Shown: in pieces, positions 8,310-16,491 of the stretch
Numbering within the stretch: the first letter of the stretch is position 1
Layout: each line of letters begins with the position of its first letter
Assembly: GCF_016405885.1 (NCBI RefSeq)
Contig: NZ_JAEKGC010000013.1
Location: forward strand, 62,001-126,000
Direction: 5' to 3'
DNA: 64,000 nucleotides
Source: Arthrobacter sp. MSA 4-2
Lineage (GTDB): Bacteria > Actinomycetota > Actinomycetes > Actinomycetales > Micrococcaceae
Program-made: the position numbers and the translations under genes
Notes under the pieces: generated by a model
What the model saw: the letters and a program-made list of their open reading frames with translations, nothing else
What the model was told of the DNA's origin: nothing
The model's database searches: none

Positions 8310-9734
8310 CTAGACGCCGTAGTAGAGCTCGAACTCGTAGGGGTTCGGGCGCAGCGACAGCGGGAAGATCTCCATCTCGCGCTTGTACGCGATCCAGGTC
8401 TCGATGAGGTCCTGGGTGAAGACCCCGCCGGCCTGCAGGAACTCGTTGTCCGCCTCGAGGGCGAGCAGCGCCTCCTCGAGGGAGCCGGGAGCCTTCTGGA
8501 TGTCCTTGGCCTCCTCGGCGGGCAGCTCGTAGAGGTCCTTGTCGATGGGGTCGGCCGGTTCGATCCGGTTCTTGATCCCGTCAAGGCCCGCCATCAGCTG
8601 GGCCGCGAACGCCAGGTAGGGGTTCGACGAGGGGTCCGGAGCGCGGAACTCGATGCGCTTGGCCTTGGGGTTGGAGCCCGTGATGGGGATCCGGATGCCG
8701 GCCGAGCGGTTGCCCTGCGAGTACACCATGTTGACCGGGGCCTCAAAGCCCTTCACCAGGCGGCGGTAGGAGTTCACCGTCGGGTTGGTGAAGGCCAGGA
8801 CGGCGGAGGCGTGCTTGAGCAGGCCACCGATGTACCAGCGGGCGGTGTCGGACAGGCCGGCGTAGCCGCGCTCGTCGTAGAACAGCGGCTCACTGCCGTT
8901 CCACAGCGACTGGTGGCAGTGCATGCCTGAGCCGTTGTCGTTGAAGACCGGCTTGGGCATGAAGGTCGCTGACTTGCCCCAGGCGTTGGCGACGTTCTTG
9001 ACGATGTACTTGAACTTCTGCAGGTCGTCCGCCGCGTGGGTCATCGTCGTGAACTTGTAGTTGATCTCGGCCTGGCCGGCGCCGCCGACCTCGTGGTGGG
9101 ACCGCTCGACCTCAAGGCCGGCCCGGTCCAGCTCGACGCAGATGGCGTCGCGGAGATCGGCCTGCTTGTCGACGGGGGAGACGGGGAAGTAGCCGCCCTT
9201 GAACGGGGTCTTGTTGCCAAGGTTGCCCCCGACCTCCTCGCGGCCGCTGTTCCACGGGGCCTCGATGGAGTCGACCTTGTAGAAGCTTCCCTGCGGGGAG
9301 GACTCGTACTGGACGTTGTCAAAGATGAAGAACTCCGCCTCGGGGGCGAAGAACGCAGTGTCGGCGATGCCGGTGGAGGCGAGGTAGGCCTCGGCACGCT
9401 CGGCGACGCCGCGCGGGTCGCGGTGGTACGGGTCACCGGTGCGGGGGTTCACGATCGAGAAGTTCAGCGCCAGCGTCTTTTCGACCCGGAAGGGGTCGAT
9501 GAAGGCGGTGGTGACGTCGGGGATCAGCTGCATGTCCGATTCCGCGATGCCCTGGAAGCCGCGGATGGACGAGCCGTCGAACAGCTGGCCGTGGATGAAG
9601 AAGTCGGCGTCCACCGATTTCGCCGGCACATTGAAGTGCTGCTGCACTCCGGGCAGGTCGGTGAATCGGACGTCGACGAACTTCACCCCTTCGTCAGCAA
9701 TGTACTTGAGGACTTCGTCCGCATTCTTGAACAT
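8310..9734 (-). CDS. glnA: Type I glutamine synthetase, GlnE-regulated
   Basis: This is the main ammonia-assimilating glutamine synthetase, a cytoplasmic dodecamer in this family. The start is taken at the ATG at 9734 (protein MFKNADEVL, 474 aa) because a TAAGGAG ribosome-binding sequence lies 9 nt upstream; a longer frame from 9755 would bury that site. Visible motifs include the DGSSIRGF segment near the N-terminus, the metal/ATP site around [15 protein letters not shown]-type residues, NRSAGIRIP, and the adenylylation loop DLYELP with Tyr near residue 402. That Tyr is the substrate of GlnE encoded at 0.6-3.6 kb. A GlnR-type box lies 127 bp upstream. The order glnA, RDD, DUF4191, lipA, lipB matches M. 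tuberculosis glnA1. Confidence 0.97.
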   Translation of the reverse strand: MFKNADEVLKYIADEGVKFVDVRFTDLPGVQQHFNVPAKSVDADFFIHGQLFDGSSIRGFQGIAESDMQLIPDVTTAFIDPFRVEKTLALNFSIVNPRTGDPYHRDPRGVAERAEAYLASTGIADTAFFAPEAEFFIFDNVQYESSPQGSFYKVDSIEAPWNSGREEVGGNLGNKTPFKGGYFPVSPVDKQADLRDAICVELDRAGLEVERSHHEVGGAGQAEINYKFTTMTHAADDLQKFKYIVKNVANAWGKSATFMPKPVFNDNGSGMHCHQSLWNGSEPLFYDERGYAGLSDTARWYIGGLLKHASAVLAFTNPTVNSYRRLVKGFEAPVNMVYSQGNRSAGIRIPITGSNPKAKRIEFRAPDPSSNPYLAFAAQLMAGLDGIKNRIEPADPIDKDLYELPAEEAKDIQKAPGSLEEALLALEADNEFLQAGGVFTQDLIETWIAYKREMEIFPLSLRPNPYEFELYYGV

Positions 9735-9860
9735 GGATTGATGCTCCTTACGCATAGCTTGGGTAACGGCCCGGCGTCATCGGGTGTCCGCGTCAACAGA
9801 AAGCGGACACACGGGCAGTGCCTTGCTGCAGCCGACAAGTTACAACTGTAGAAGCGCGCA

Positions 9861-9898
9861 GTTTCCCTCGGGTGTCACCATTGTTTCCGGCACGTTAC
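9861..9898 (-). promoter_or_regulatory. GlnR-type operator upstream of glnA
   Basis: Reading the minus strand from 9898 to 9861 gives GTAAC-N6-GAAAC-N6-GACAC-N6-GAAAC. This matches the a-b-a-b layout of the GlnR box known from Streptomyces (gTnAC-N6-GaAAC repeated). A -10-like TACAGT lies at 9845-9850 on the same strand, so its -35 would fall inside the box. GlnR itself is not encoded in this window. Control of glnA by nitrogen through GlnR is the direct inference. Confidence 0.8.
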
Positions 9899-10015
9899 TT
9901 AATGGGCAGTGCTTTCAGCCTAGCGTGCCTTCAGGGGAGCGACGGTCTGTGCCCCGAGCCGTCCGACGGGACGGCGGCCCGCACGGGGCGCGAAAAACCG
10001 GCGGGCGCCCGCCGG

Positions 10016-10027
10016 TAAACTGGGCCT
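10016..10027 (+). promoter_or_regulatory. Likely leaderless promoter of the RDD gene
   Basis: A TAAACT -10 hexamer (10016-10021) is followed by exactly 6 nt and then GTG at 10028. No Shine-Dalgarno sequence is present, so transcription probably starts at the start codon. Confidence 0.55.
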
Positions 10028-10465
10028 GTGGTGAATCGAAACGACGTCGGATCCTGGCTCAACGGACCTCCTCCCTCGGGAGCGCAGGACTGGCCCGGGC
10101 AGCGGCTGGGACGTCCGAAGAGCGGCCCCGGCTCCATCGCGCGGGTTGGGCCACGGGTGGTGGCCCTGCTGATCGACTGGGCGCTGTGCACCCTCATCTC
10201 GCAGGCCTTCTTCGGCTGGGACGCGTTCGCCACGACGTACCTGTTCCTCCTGGAACAGATCCTCTTCGTCGGTTTCTTCGGCTACAGCATCGGCCACCGG
10301 GTGCTGAGCATGCAGGTGCAGACCCTCGACGGACGTCCGGCCGGGTTCCTCACCGCCGCCATCCGCTCCGTACTGATCTGCCTGGTGATCCCCGCACTTA
10401 TCTTCGACCCCGACCAGCGCGGCCTCCACGACCGCGCCCGCGGCACCGTCCTCGTCCGGATCTAG
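10028..10465 (+). CDS. RDD family membrane protein
   Basis: This is a small integral membrane protein of the RDD family, whose biochemical role is generally unknown; some members affect ion or sodium tolerance. The 145-residue protein has a short polar N-terminus, then three or so hydrophobic helices, including LLIDWALCTLISQAFF with the Arg/Asp pattern of the family (VGPRVVALLIDWAL) and a second segment LLEQILFVGFFGYSIG. GTG at 10028 is taken as the start; a second GTG follows at once. The gene is divergent from glnA and shares its promoter region, as in M. tuberculosis (Rv2219A beside glnA1). Confidence 0.85.
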   Translation: MVNRNDVGSWLNGPPPSGAQDWPGQRLGRPKSGPGSIARVGPRVVALLIDWALCTLISQAFFGWDAFATTYLFLLEQILFVGFFGYSIGHRVLSMQVQTLDGRPAGFLTAAIRSVLICLVIPALIFDPDQRGLHDRARGTVLVRI

Positions 10466-10513
10466 TCCGGCCGCTGGAGCCAGGGCTCCCGGAGCTCCGG
10501 CCCCCGGAGCAAT

Positions 10514-10573
10514 GGCCTTGACGCACTGGCCTTAACGCACTGGCCCATAACGAACTGGCCCTTAACGAACTGT
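10514..10573. repeat. Four degenerate tandem repeats of about 14-15 bp
   Basis: The region reads as four successive units: GGCCTTGACGCACT, GGCCTTAACGCACT, GGCCCATAACGAACT and GGCCCTTAACGAACT. It lies between the RDD gene and the terminator of the convergent DUF4191 gene. No coding role is apparent. Confidence 0.75.
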
Positions 10574-10612
10574 GGCAGGAAACCCCGGAACACCGGGAGC
10601 TTCCTGCCACAG
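10570..10612. terminator. Bidirectional hairpin between the RDD and DUF4191 genes
   Basis: A perfect 12-bp stem (CTGTGGCAGGAA at 10570-10581 with 10601-10612) encloses a smaller CCCGG/CCGGG stem. It lies between two convergent genes and probably ends both transcripts. Confidence 0.7.
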
Positions 10613-10626
10613 AGAAGTCAGCGGAC

Positions 10627-11379
10627 CTAGCGGCCCTTCATGGCCTTGCGGTCCGGGCGGGCCTTGTACGGATCGACGCCCTTGGGGATCGGCAGACGGG
10701 TGCCGAGTGCGCGCAGCCGCTTGTCGACCGCGTGCACCTCCTGCTTGGTGAGGGACTTCTTGAGCTTCTGGGCGGTCTTGGCCACCTTCGCCAGGGGCAC
10801 CTGGCCCTCGCCGCGGCCGGCCTGGATCACGTGGACCGGCACGTTCGGCACGATGCGGGCCATCTTCCGGCGCTCGTCGTCGACGAGGCGCTTCACGCGC
10901 CCGGACGGGCCTTCGGTGACGAGTACTATGCCGGGGCGGCCGATGGCACGGAACACGGCGTCCTGGGAGCGAGGGTTCATGGCCACGGGCTGCTCCTCGA
11001 GGATCCAGCCCCTGCGCAGCACGCTCAGTGCGGCCCCGGCTGCGCCCGGCTTGCCCTCGATCTGCGAGAAGGCCGCCCGTTCGGCGCGGCGCGACAGGAT
11101 GAATACCGCGGCCAGGAAGGCCAGCGGCACCGAGATCAGCATCAGCGTCACGACGTTCTGGATGAGCAGGCCGATGATCAGCCCCACAGCAATGATGCCC
11201 AGGAAGGCAAGGAGCATCAGCCAGACCACGTTCGGGTCGTTGCGCCTCGTCATCTTGAAGACTTCGAGGATCTGCTTGGTCCTGCCGGTCTTCTTCGCCG
11301 GCTTGGCAGCCTTGGGCTTGCGGGAGAAAAGGCGCCGTTTGGGCGCGGGGGATCCCTCAGGATTGATGCTGTGCGACAT
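10627..11379 (-). CDS. DUF4191 family membrane protein
   Basis: This is a conserved actinobacterial membrane protein of unknown function (DUF4191; Rv2219 is the M. tuberculosis counterpart by position). The 250-residue protein has a Lys/Arg-rich cytoplasmic N-terminus, two adjacent membrane segments at about residues 53-95 (VVWLMLLAFLGIIAVGLIIG and the following VTLMLISVPLAFLAAVFIL) and a long basic cytoplasmic tail. A TAGAAT hexamer lies 9 nt before the ATG on the minus strand, so the mRNA leader may be only a few bases long. It is the next gene downstream of lipA on the same strand, and the steady pairing suggests a link to lipoate or cell-envelope metabolism without showing one. Confidence 0.85.
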   Translation of the reverse strand: MSHSINPEGSPAPKRRLFSRKPKAAKPAKKTGRTKQILEVFKMTRRNDPNVVWLMLLAFLGIIAVGLIIGLLIQNVVTLMLISVPLAFLAAVFILSRRAERAAFSQIEGKPGAAGAALSVLRRGWILEEQPVAMNPRSQDAVFRAIGRPGIVLVTEGPSGRVKRLVDDERRKMARIVPNVPVHVIQAGRGEGQVPLAKVAKTAQKLKKSLTKQEVHAVDKRLRALGTRLPIPKGVDPYKARPDRKAMKGR

Positions 11380-11468
11380 AGTGGCTCAATTCTACGTGAT
11401 GGCGGCCGCGCTCAAGCCGCGCCGAAGCGACCGAATGAAGCCGGAATTGCGAAGGTGCCTGCGGGCCG

Positions 11469-12470
11469 TCAACCGGCCTTCAGATCGGAGGCTTCCCGGA
11501 GTGAGGGGCCGGAGTCGTCGAGGTGAGCAAGCTCCGACGGGAGCTCGAGTCCCTTCCGCCGCATGGCCCGCGCCCACAACCGACCGGCCCGGTAGGACGA
11601 GCGCACCAGAGGCCCGCTCATGACCCCGAGGAACCCGATCTCCTCGGCCTCCTCGCGGAGTTCGACGAACTCGCCGGGCTTGACCCACCGGTCCACCGGC
11701 AGGTGCCGTTCACTCGGCCGGAGGTATTGGGTGATGGTGATCAGATCACACCCGGCGGAGTGAAGGTCGCGGAGCGCTTCGGAGATTTCCTCCCGCGTCT
11801 CGCCCATCCCGAGGATCAGGTTTGACTTGGTCACCATGCCGCGCGCCCGGCCCTGGGAGATCACATCGAGGGACCGCTCGTACCGGAAGGCGGGCCGGAT
11901 CCGCTTGAAGATCCGCGGGACGGTTTCGACGTTGTGTGCGAACACCTCGGGAGCCGCGTCGCAGATGGCCGCGATGTGTTCGGGCCGCCCGGAAAAGTCG
12001 GGGATGAGGATTTCGACGCCGGTGCCGGGGTTCATGCTGTGGATCTGGCGGATCGTCTCGGCGTAGAGCCAGACACCCTCATCGGGTAGGTCATCGCGGG
12101 CGACGCCGGTCACGGTGGCGTAGCGGAGGTTCATCGACTGGACCGACTGGGCCACCTTGAAGGGCTCGCTGCGGTCCAGGGGCTGGGGCTTGCCGGTGTC
12201 GATCTGGCAGAAGTCGCAGCGGCGGGTGCATTCGGATCCGCCGATGAGGAAGGTCGCCTCGCGGTCCTCCCAGCATTCGAAGATATTGGGGCAGCCGGCC
12301 TCCTCACAGACCGTGTGAAGGCCTTCCTTTTTCACAAGGTTCTTCATGGAGACGAACTCGGGGCCGATATTGACCTTGGCCTTCATCCAGTCCGGCTTGC
12401 GCTCGACAGGCGTCTCCGCGTTGCGCGCTTCGATGCGCAGCATGCGGCGTCCTTCGGGGGCCAGGCTCAC
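11469..12470 (-). CDS. lipA: Lipoyl synthase (radical SAM)
   Basis: LipA inserts two sulfur atoms into protein-bound octanoyl groups to make lipoyl cofactors. The 333-residue protein shows both iron-sulfur cluster motifs: the auxiliary cluster C-x4-C-x5-C (Cys55, Cys60, Cys66) and the radical-SAM CxxxCxxC (Cys81, Cys85, Cys88). The GTG start overlaps the lipB stop (GTGA), with GGAG about 8 nt upstream inside lipB, so translation is coupled to lipB. Its likely substrates are the lipoyl domains of the E2 protein encoded at 20.2-22.0 kb. Confidence 0.97.
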   Translation of the reverse strand: MSLAPEGRRMLRIEARNAETPVERKPDWMKAKVNIGPEFVSMKNLVKKEGLHTVCEEAGCPNIFECWEDREATFLIGGSECTRRCDFCQIDTGKPQPLDRSEPFKVAQSVQSMNLRYATVTGVARDDLPDEGVWLYAETIRQIHSMNPGTGVEILIPDFSGRPEHIAAICDAAPEVFAHNVETVPRIFKRIRPAFRYERSLDVISQGRARGMVTKSNLILGMGETREEISEALRDLHSAGCDLITITQYLRPSERHLPVDRWVKPGEFVELREEAEEIGFLGVMSGPLVRSSYRAGRLWARAMRRKGLELPSELAHLDDSGPSLREASDLKAG

Positions 12471-13189
12471 AGTAAAGCTCCTTTGGGCTGGTCGGCGCCA
12501 GCGTCGTCGGTCGGTCCGTCGGGAAGCGTTGTGGCCGCGTCGTCGAGTACCAATGCTGACTCATTCTTGCGCAGTTCTTCCTCGATGCGCGACACGATGT
12601 CCGATGGTGGAACGGTGCGGCCGGTCTCGGCGGAGATGCTGGTCACGCCCGCGTCGGTGATGCCGCAGGGAACGATCTGCTCGAAGGGTGCGAGGCTGTT
12701 GCTGCAGTTCACCGCGAATCCGTGCATCGTCACCCGCCGGTTGATGCGGATTCCGATGGCGGCGATCTTCCGGTCCGGCAGTCCTCCTCCGGCGGCAATC
12801 CACACCCCCGACCGCCCGTCGATGCGGATGCCCTCGAGGTCGTAATCCTTCAGCACGGCGATGATGACGTCCTCGAGGATCCCCACGTAGTCGGTCACCC
12901 GAGTGGGTTCGGGCAGGGCGAGGATCGGGTACCCGACGAGCTGGCCGGGGCCGTGCCAGGTCAGTTTCCCGCCCCGGTCCACCGCCACCACCGGCGTGCC
13001 GTCGAAGGGCCGCTCATGGTCTTCGGTGCGTTTTCCCGCCGTATAGACGGCCTCGTGCTCAAGCAGGAGCACGGTGCTCGGCGAGCGCCCCTCGGCGACC
13101 GCGTCGTGCAGGCTGCGCTGGAGGTCCCAGGCCCTCGTGTAGTCGACGTATTCGGGATGGAGGCCGATCCTGGCGAACTCGAGAGTCAT
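12467..13189 (-). CDS. lipB: Octanoyl-(ACP):protein N-octanoyltransferase
   Basis: LipB moves octanoate from acyl carrier protein onto lysines of lipoyl domains, the step before LipA. The family motif [17 protein letters not shown] is at about residues 72-88. The catalytic Lys (Lys141 in KIAAIGIR) and Cys (Cys175 in PCGI) are both present. The 240-residue protein has a 20-residue acidic tail beyond the usual end. It overlaps lipA by 4 bp. The ATG has no Shine-Dalgarno sequence but lies 6 nt after a TACCCT hexamer, which suggests a leaderless lipBA transcript. Confidence 0.96.
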   Translation of the reverse strand: MTLEFARIGLHPEYVDYTRAWDLQRSLHDAVAEGRSPSTVLLLEHEAVYTAGKRTEDHERPFDGTPVVAVDRGGKLTWHGPGQLVGYPILALPEPTRVTDYVGILEDVIIAVLKDYDLEGIRIDGRSGVWIAAGGGLPDRKIAAIGIRINRRVTMHGFAVNCSNSLAPFEQIVPCGITDAGVTSISAETGRTVPPSDIVSRIEEELRKNESALVLDDAATTLPDGPTDDAGADQPKGALL

Positions 13190-13201
13190 GGGTTAAGGGT
13201 A
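13190..13201 (-). promoter_or_regulatory. Likely leaderless promoter of lipB-lipA
   Basis: On the minus strand TACCCT (13196-13201) is followed by 6 nt and then the lipB ATG. No ribosome-binding sequence is visible, which fits transcription starting at the start codon. Confidence 0.5.
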
Positions 13202-13263
13202 ATGCCCGCCGCCCGCAAAAAAGGCCCGGAAAAATCCGGACACGAAAGAGGTACACCTGACCT

Positions 13264-15513
13264 GTGGATAAGGGCCTCGGACGGGATTTCGGGGACTACA
13301 ACTTAAGGATGGACACCTCCGCCAGCGATGGAGACCGTTTCCCCCACCTCACCGGAGGCGGGAGCGACGGCGGCGACGTGGACGCCGGGGGAGTTGCCTT
13401 CTCCGGGCACCCCGGCACGGGCAGCGGCACTGCCCCTTTGCCCGACGGCGGCCGCACCCCTGTGCCGGACGGTGGATCTGGCGACGGTCCCCCGCCCTCG
13501 GTTGAGGGGTTCGAGACGGGACGCCTGCTCGGAACGGGCGGCAGTTCCTCCGCCTGGCTCGTCACCGCACACGACGGAGGTGGAATGTTCGCGCTGAAGG
13601 TCGGCGCTGCGGGACACTCCGGCGCCGATCAGGACAGAACAGATGCAGGCGTTGCCGAGGGAACGGCCCACCGGGAGGCGCACGTGATGGGCGGGCTGCG
13701 CCACGAACACCTCGTGACCATCCACGGGATCGTGGTGACGGACCGCGGCCCCGGTGTGCTCATGGACTACGCTCCCGGAGGTTCCCTCCAGAACCTGGTG
13801 GCGGTGCGGGGGCCGCTGCCGATCGGCGAGGCGGTCACGGTCCTGGTGCCCATTGCGCAGGCTCTCGCCTACCTCCACGGGCAGGGTGTCTCCCACGGTG
13901 ACGTCACTCCCTCGAACATCCTCTTCACCGAGGAAGGCAAGCCGCTGTTGAGCGACTTCGAACTGGGGCGGCGCCTCGGCGAGGGGCGGCGGCTTACGGC
14001 CGGAACGCCTGGCTTCACGGATCCCCGCCCATCCGAGCCGGAGCGCCTCAACACCGAGTCCGACGTCTTCGCCCTCGGCGCGGCGGCGTGGTTCGCCCTG
14101 ACCGGCCGGGTGCCCGGGCCGTCCGCGCAGCGCCCGCCCCTGTCGGTGCTGGTACCCGAGATTCCACCCCGGTTTCTTGCCCTGATCGAGGAGGCGTTGT
14201 CCGAAGATCCGACGCAGCGCCCCGATGCCGTCGCCTTTGCGCGGGGGACCCTGAGGGCGGGCACGGCCGTGCCGGTCGGGCTGGTCGAGGCGGTGGGGGA
14301 GGATGTCCGCCCGCGCCTCCTTACCCGGCGCGACGCCGCACCGGACGCCAGGCCTCGGGGTCTGCTGGCCCGCATCGGTTCGGGCGGACGGAAGTCCGGT
14401 GAGTTCGGTGAGTCCGGTGGGATCGGTGCGAGAACGGCATTCGGGAGCGGGAAGGGGAGATCCGGGCCGCGGGCCAGGGCCCTGGGCAGCGGGCCGGACT
14501 CCCGGCCCGCGGAACCGCGCCGGCGCGCCGCGGCAGCCCGAACGGGCCGACGGTCGGCCGCACGGCGGGGACCCAGCGCAGTTCCGGACTCGATTCCGAG
14601 GTGGATCGCGGCCGCCGCCCTCGCGGTCCTAGTCGCGGCCGGCGCGGTCTGGGCGCAGGGGGAGGGCGGGCACCCCCGCCTGCCCGAGCGCCCACCGGAG
14701 GCCGTCGCGGACCGGGTGCCGGACCTTCCGGGAGCCAGGCCAGCGCAGCTGCCACCGGCGACTGGCCCCGAGCCCGATCGCGGGGAGGAACCGGCTCCCA
14801 GGCAGGGGTCGGCTGCCCGGCAGGAACCGGCTCCCCGGCAGGGACCGGCTCCCCAGGAGGAACCGGGTGCCCGCGAGGAATCGGCTCCCCGGCAGGAACC
14901 GGCTCCCCTGGACGTTCCGGGATCACCGGAGGCCGACGGGTCCCGAGGTGCCCCAGACCGGGCGGAACTCCATCCTCCGTCGGGCACCCCGGATGGTCCG
15001 GCGACACACCCGGCGCCGGAGACCCTGAAACCGTCGGGGGCTCCGGCGCCCGAGCCGACTTCAGCGGCTGACCCGCTCAGGGCACTGCCTCAGCTGGTGC
15101 TGCGGCGCGCCGCCGCTTTTGCCCGGGCGGACCCGGCCCTGCTCGACGAGGTCAACACGCGCGGGTCGCCGGCGATGGCATCGGACCACCGGGAAGTCAC
15201 TGCCCTTGCGGAAGCCGGCCGGCGCCTGGCCGGGCTGCGGCTGACCCTGATCGAGGCGCAGATCGTCGAACCCCCTGCCGCAATACCCCCTGCCGCCATA
15301 GCCCCGGGGTCCAACACGCCCGCCGAAGGCGGCGCGTCCCGGACCACAGCGGTCGCCGCCACGGTGGAGGTCTCAGCCCACACAGAAGTCGACAAGTCGG
15401 GAGCCGCCGTCTCCGCGGAGGTTCCTCCGCGCCGGCAGGAACTTGTCTTCGTCCTCAGGGAGGAGGGCGGCTGGAAGATCCACGCGGTGTATGCGGCCGC
15501 GCCGGGCCCGTGA
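13264..15513 (+). CDS. Membrane-anchored eukaryotic-type Ser/Thr protein kinase with atypical motifs
   Basis: This is a PknB-like protein kinase. The kinase domain covers about residues 80-345: a Gly-rich loop GTGGSSSAW near residue 90, the ATP-binding Lys in FALKVG, the alpha-C Glu in HREAHVM, the catalytic loop HGDVTPSNIL near 210 and SDFELG near 230. The usual HRD is HGD and the usual DFG is DFE, so it is a non-RD kinase with a variant metal motif; Asp, Asn and Lys remain, so activity is possible. After a basic Ser/Gly-rich linker comes one membrane helix (AAAALAVLVAAGAVWA, about 450-466). An outside part follows with a Pro/Glu/Gln/Arg repeat (residues 508-549) and a C-terminal domain resembling a stalk-borne NTF2-like fold (uncertain). 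GTG 13264 follows AGAGG by 12 nt; ATG at 13309 is an alternative. Confidence 0.85.
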   Translation: MDKGLGRDFGDYNLRMDTSASDGDRFPHLTGGGSDGGDVDAGGVAFSGHPGTGSGTAPLPDGGRTPVPDGGSGDGPPPSVEGFETGRLLGTGGSSSAWLVTAHDGGGMFALKVGAAGHSGADQDRTDAGVAEGTAHREAHVMGGLRHEHLVTIHGIVVTDRGPGVLMDYAPGGSLQNLVAVRGPLPIGEAVTVLVPIAQALAYLHGQGVSHGDVTPSNILFTEEGKPLLSDFELGRRLGEGRRLTAGTPGFTDPRPSEPERLNTESDVFALGAAAWFALTGRVPGPSAQRPPLSVLVPEIPPRFLALIEEALSEDPTQRPDAVAFARGTLRAGTAVPVGLVEAVGEDVRPRLLTRRDAAPDARPRGLLARIGSGGRKSGEFGESGGIGARTAFGSGKGRSGPRARALGSGPDSRPAEPRRRAAAARTGRRSAARRGPSAVPDSIPRWIAAAALAVLVAAGAVWAQGEGGHPRLPERPPEAVADRVPDLPGARPAQLPPATGPEPDRGEEPAPRQGSAARQEPAPRQGPAPQEEPGAREESAPRQEPAPLDVPGSPEADGSRGAPDRAELHPPSGTPDGPATHPAPETLKPSGAPAPEPTSAADPLRALPQLVLRRAAAFARADPALLDEVNTRGSPAMASDHREVTALAEAGRRLAGLRLTLIEAQIVEPPAAIPPAAIAPGSNTPAEGGASRTTAVAATVEVSAHTEVDKSGAAVSAEVPPRRQELVFVLREEGGWKIHAVYAAAPGP
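14785..14910 (+). repeat. Seven in-frame 18-bp tandem repeats in the kinase gene
   Basis: Seven units of exactly 18 bp encode hexapeptides of the form (E/Q)(E/G)(P/S)(A/G)(P/A)(R/Q/L), for example EEPAPR, QEPAPR and EESAPR. They form an extended stalk just outside the membrane. Exact phasing suggests that copy number can change without breaking the frame. Confidence 0.92.
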
Positions 15514-15514
15514 G

Positions 15515-16408
15515 TCAGACGCGCCGATCCCTGACCTGCTCGGCGAGATCGGCGGCGGTCACGGCATCGAACCGGAAGCCCGACGCGGTGAGGACCTTCG
15601 GGTCCATCCGTGCACTCACCAGCAGGAGCTCGTCCGCGAGCTGGCCCATCGCCACGGTCAGGACCTTCTGCGGGACGCGGAAGCGGGTGGGGCGGTGCAG
15701 CGTCCTGCCGAGCTCCTGGAGGAGCGTCTGCAGCCTCGCCGGCTGCGGCGCGCTGAGGTTCACCGGCCCTTCCACCTCCGCGGTGAGCAGGTGTTCCATG
15801 GCGCGCACCTCGTCGGTCATGGTGATCCACGGCCACCACTGCTGTCCGCTTCCCAGGGGGCCGCCGGCGTAAAGACGCATCGGCAGGAGCAGCTTCGGCA
15901 GGGCGCCCCCCTTCCGGCTCATGACGATGCCCGTGCGGGTCAGCACGGTGCGGACGCCCTCGGGGGCACTCACCGCCTCGGCCTCCCAGCGGCGGCACAC
16001 GTCGGACAGGAAGAGGTCACCGGAGCCCGAGGCCTCGGTGAGCACCTCATCGCCCCGGTTCCCGTAGTACCCGGAGGCGGACTGGCTGAGGAACACCTCC
16101 GGCGGGCTGCCGGCCCGCCGCATCGCCTCGACCAGGGTGCGGGTGGAGCGGATGCGCGAGGAGTAGAGGGATTCCTTATGGCTGCGGGTCCACAGGCCGC
16201 CGGCAATGGACGTGCCCGAAAGGTTGATGACGGCGTCGGCCCGGTCCATCACCGACGGGTCGAGCTCGCCCCGGGCCGGATCCCACGCCACCTCATTTGG
16301 GCCTGCGGGAGCACGCCGGACGAGCCGGGTGACCGAGTGGTTGTCCCGCAGCCGGTTCGAGAGAGCCTTGCCGATCAGGCCGGAAGCGCCGGCGATGAGA
16401 ATATGCAT
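15515..16408 (-). CDS. TIGR01777 family (YfcH/SulA-like) nucleotide-sugar epimerase-type protein
   Basis: This is an atypical short-chain dehydrogenase/epimerase, cytoplasmic, of unknown substrate. The N-terminal Rossmann motif is HILIAGASGLIGKAL (GxxGxxG). Further family features are NLSGTSIAGG, the SQSASGYYGNRGDEVLTE segment (with the YfcH-type SAxGYYG) and the C-terminal DUF1731-type region. The 297-residue length is normal. It ends 1 bp from the convergent kinase gene. In M. tuberculosis Rv2216 holds the same position beside lipB and sucB, so the linkage is old. Confidence 0.9.
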   Translation of the reverse strand: MHILIAGASGLIGKALSNRLRDNHSVTRLVRRAPAGPNEVAWDPARGELDPSVMDRADAVINLSGTSIAGGLWTRSHKESLYSSRIRSTRTLVEAMRRAGSPPEVFLSQSASGYYGNRGDEVLTEASGSGDLFLSDVCRRWEAEAVSAPEGVRTVLTRTGIVMSRKGGALPKLLLPMRLYAGGPLGSGQQWWPWITMTDEVRAMEHLLTAEVEGPVNLSAPQPARLQTLLQELGRTLHRPTRFRVPQKVLTVAMGQLADELLLVSARMDPKVLTASGFRFDAVTAADLAEQVRDRRV

Positions 16409-16479
16409 GCCCCCATCGAACCATCCATGACGTCCCGGGGGAACACGGCGGCCTCAGCGGTTGCGGCGGAGGCTGTGGC

Positions 16480-16491
16480 TAGAATCGGGCA
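16480..16491 (+). promoter_or_regulatory. Likely leaderless promoter of the Tricorn gene
   Basis: A TAGAAT hexamer (16480-16485) is followed by exactly 6 nt and the ATG at 16492, with no Shine-Dalgarno sequence. Confidence 0.6.

Noticed and set aside
14785-14910. Tandem 18-bp repeats as a non-coding satellite
   Set aside because: They are in frame within the kinase gene and encode regular hexapeptides.
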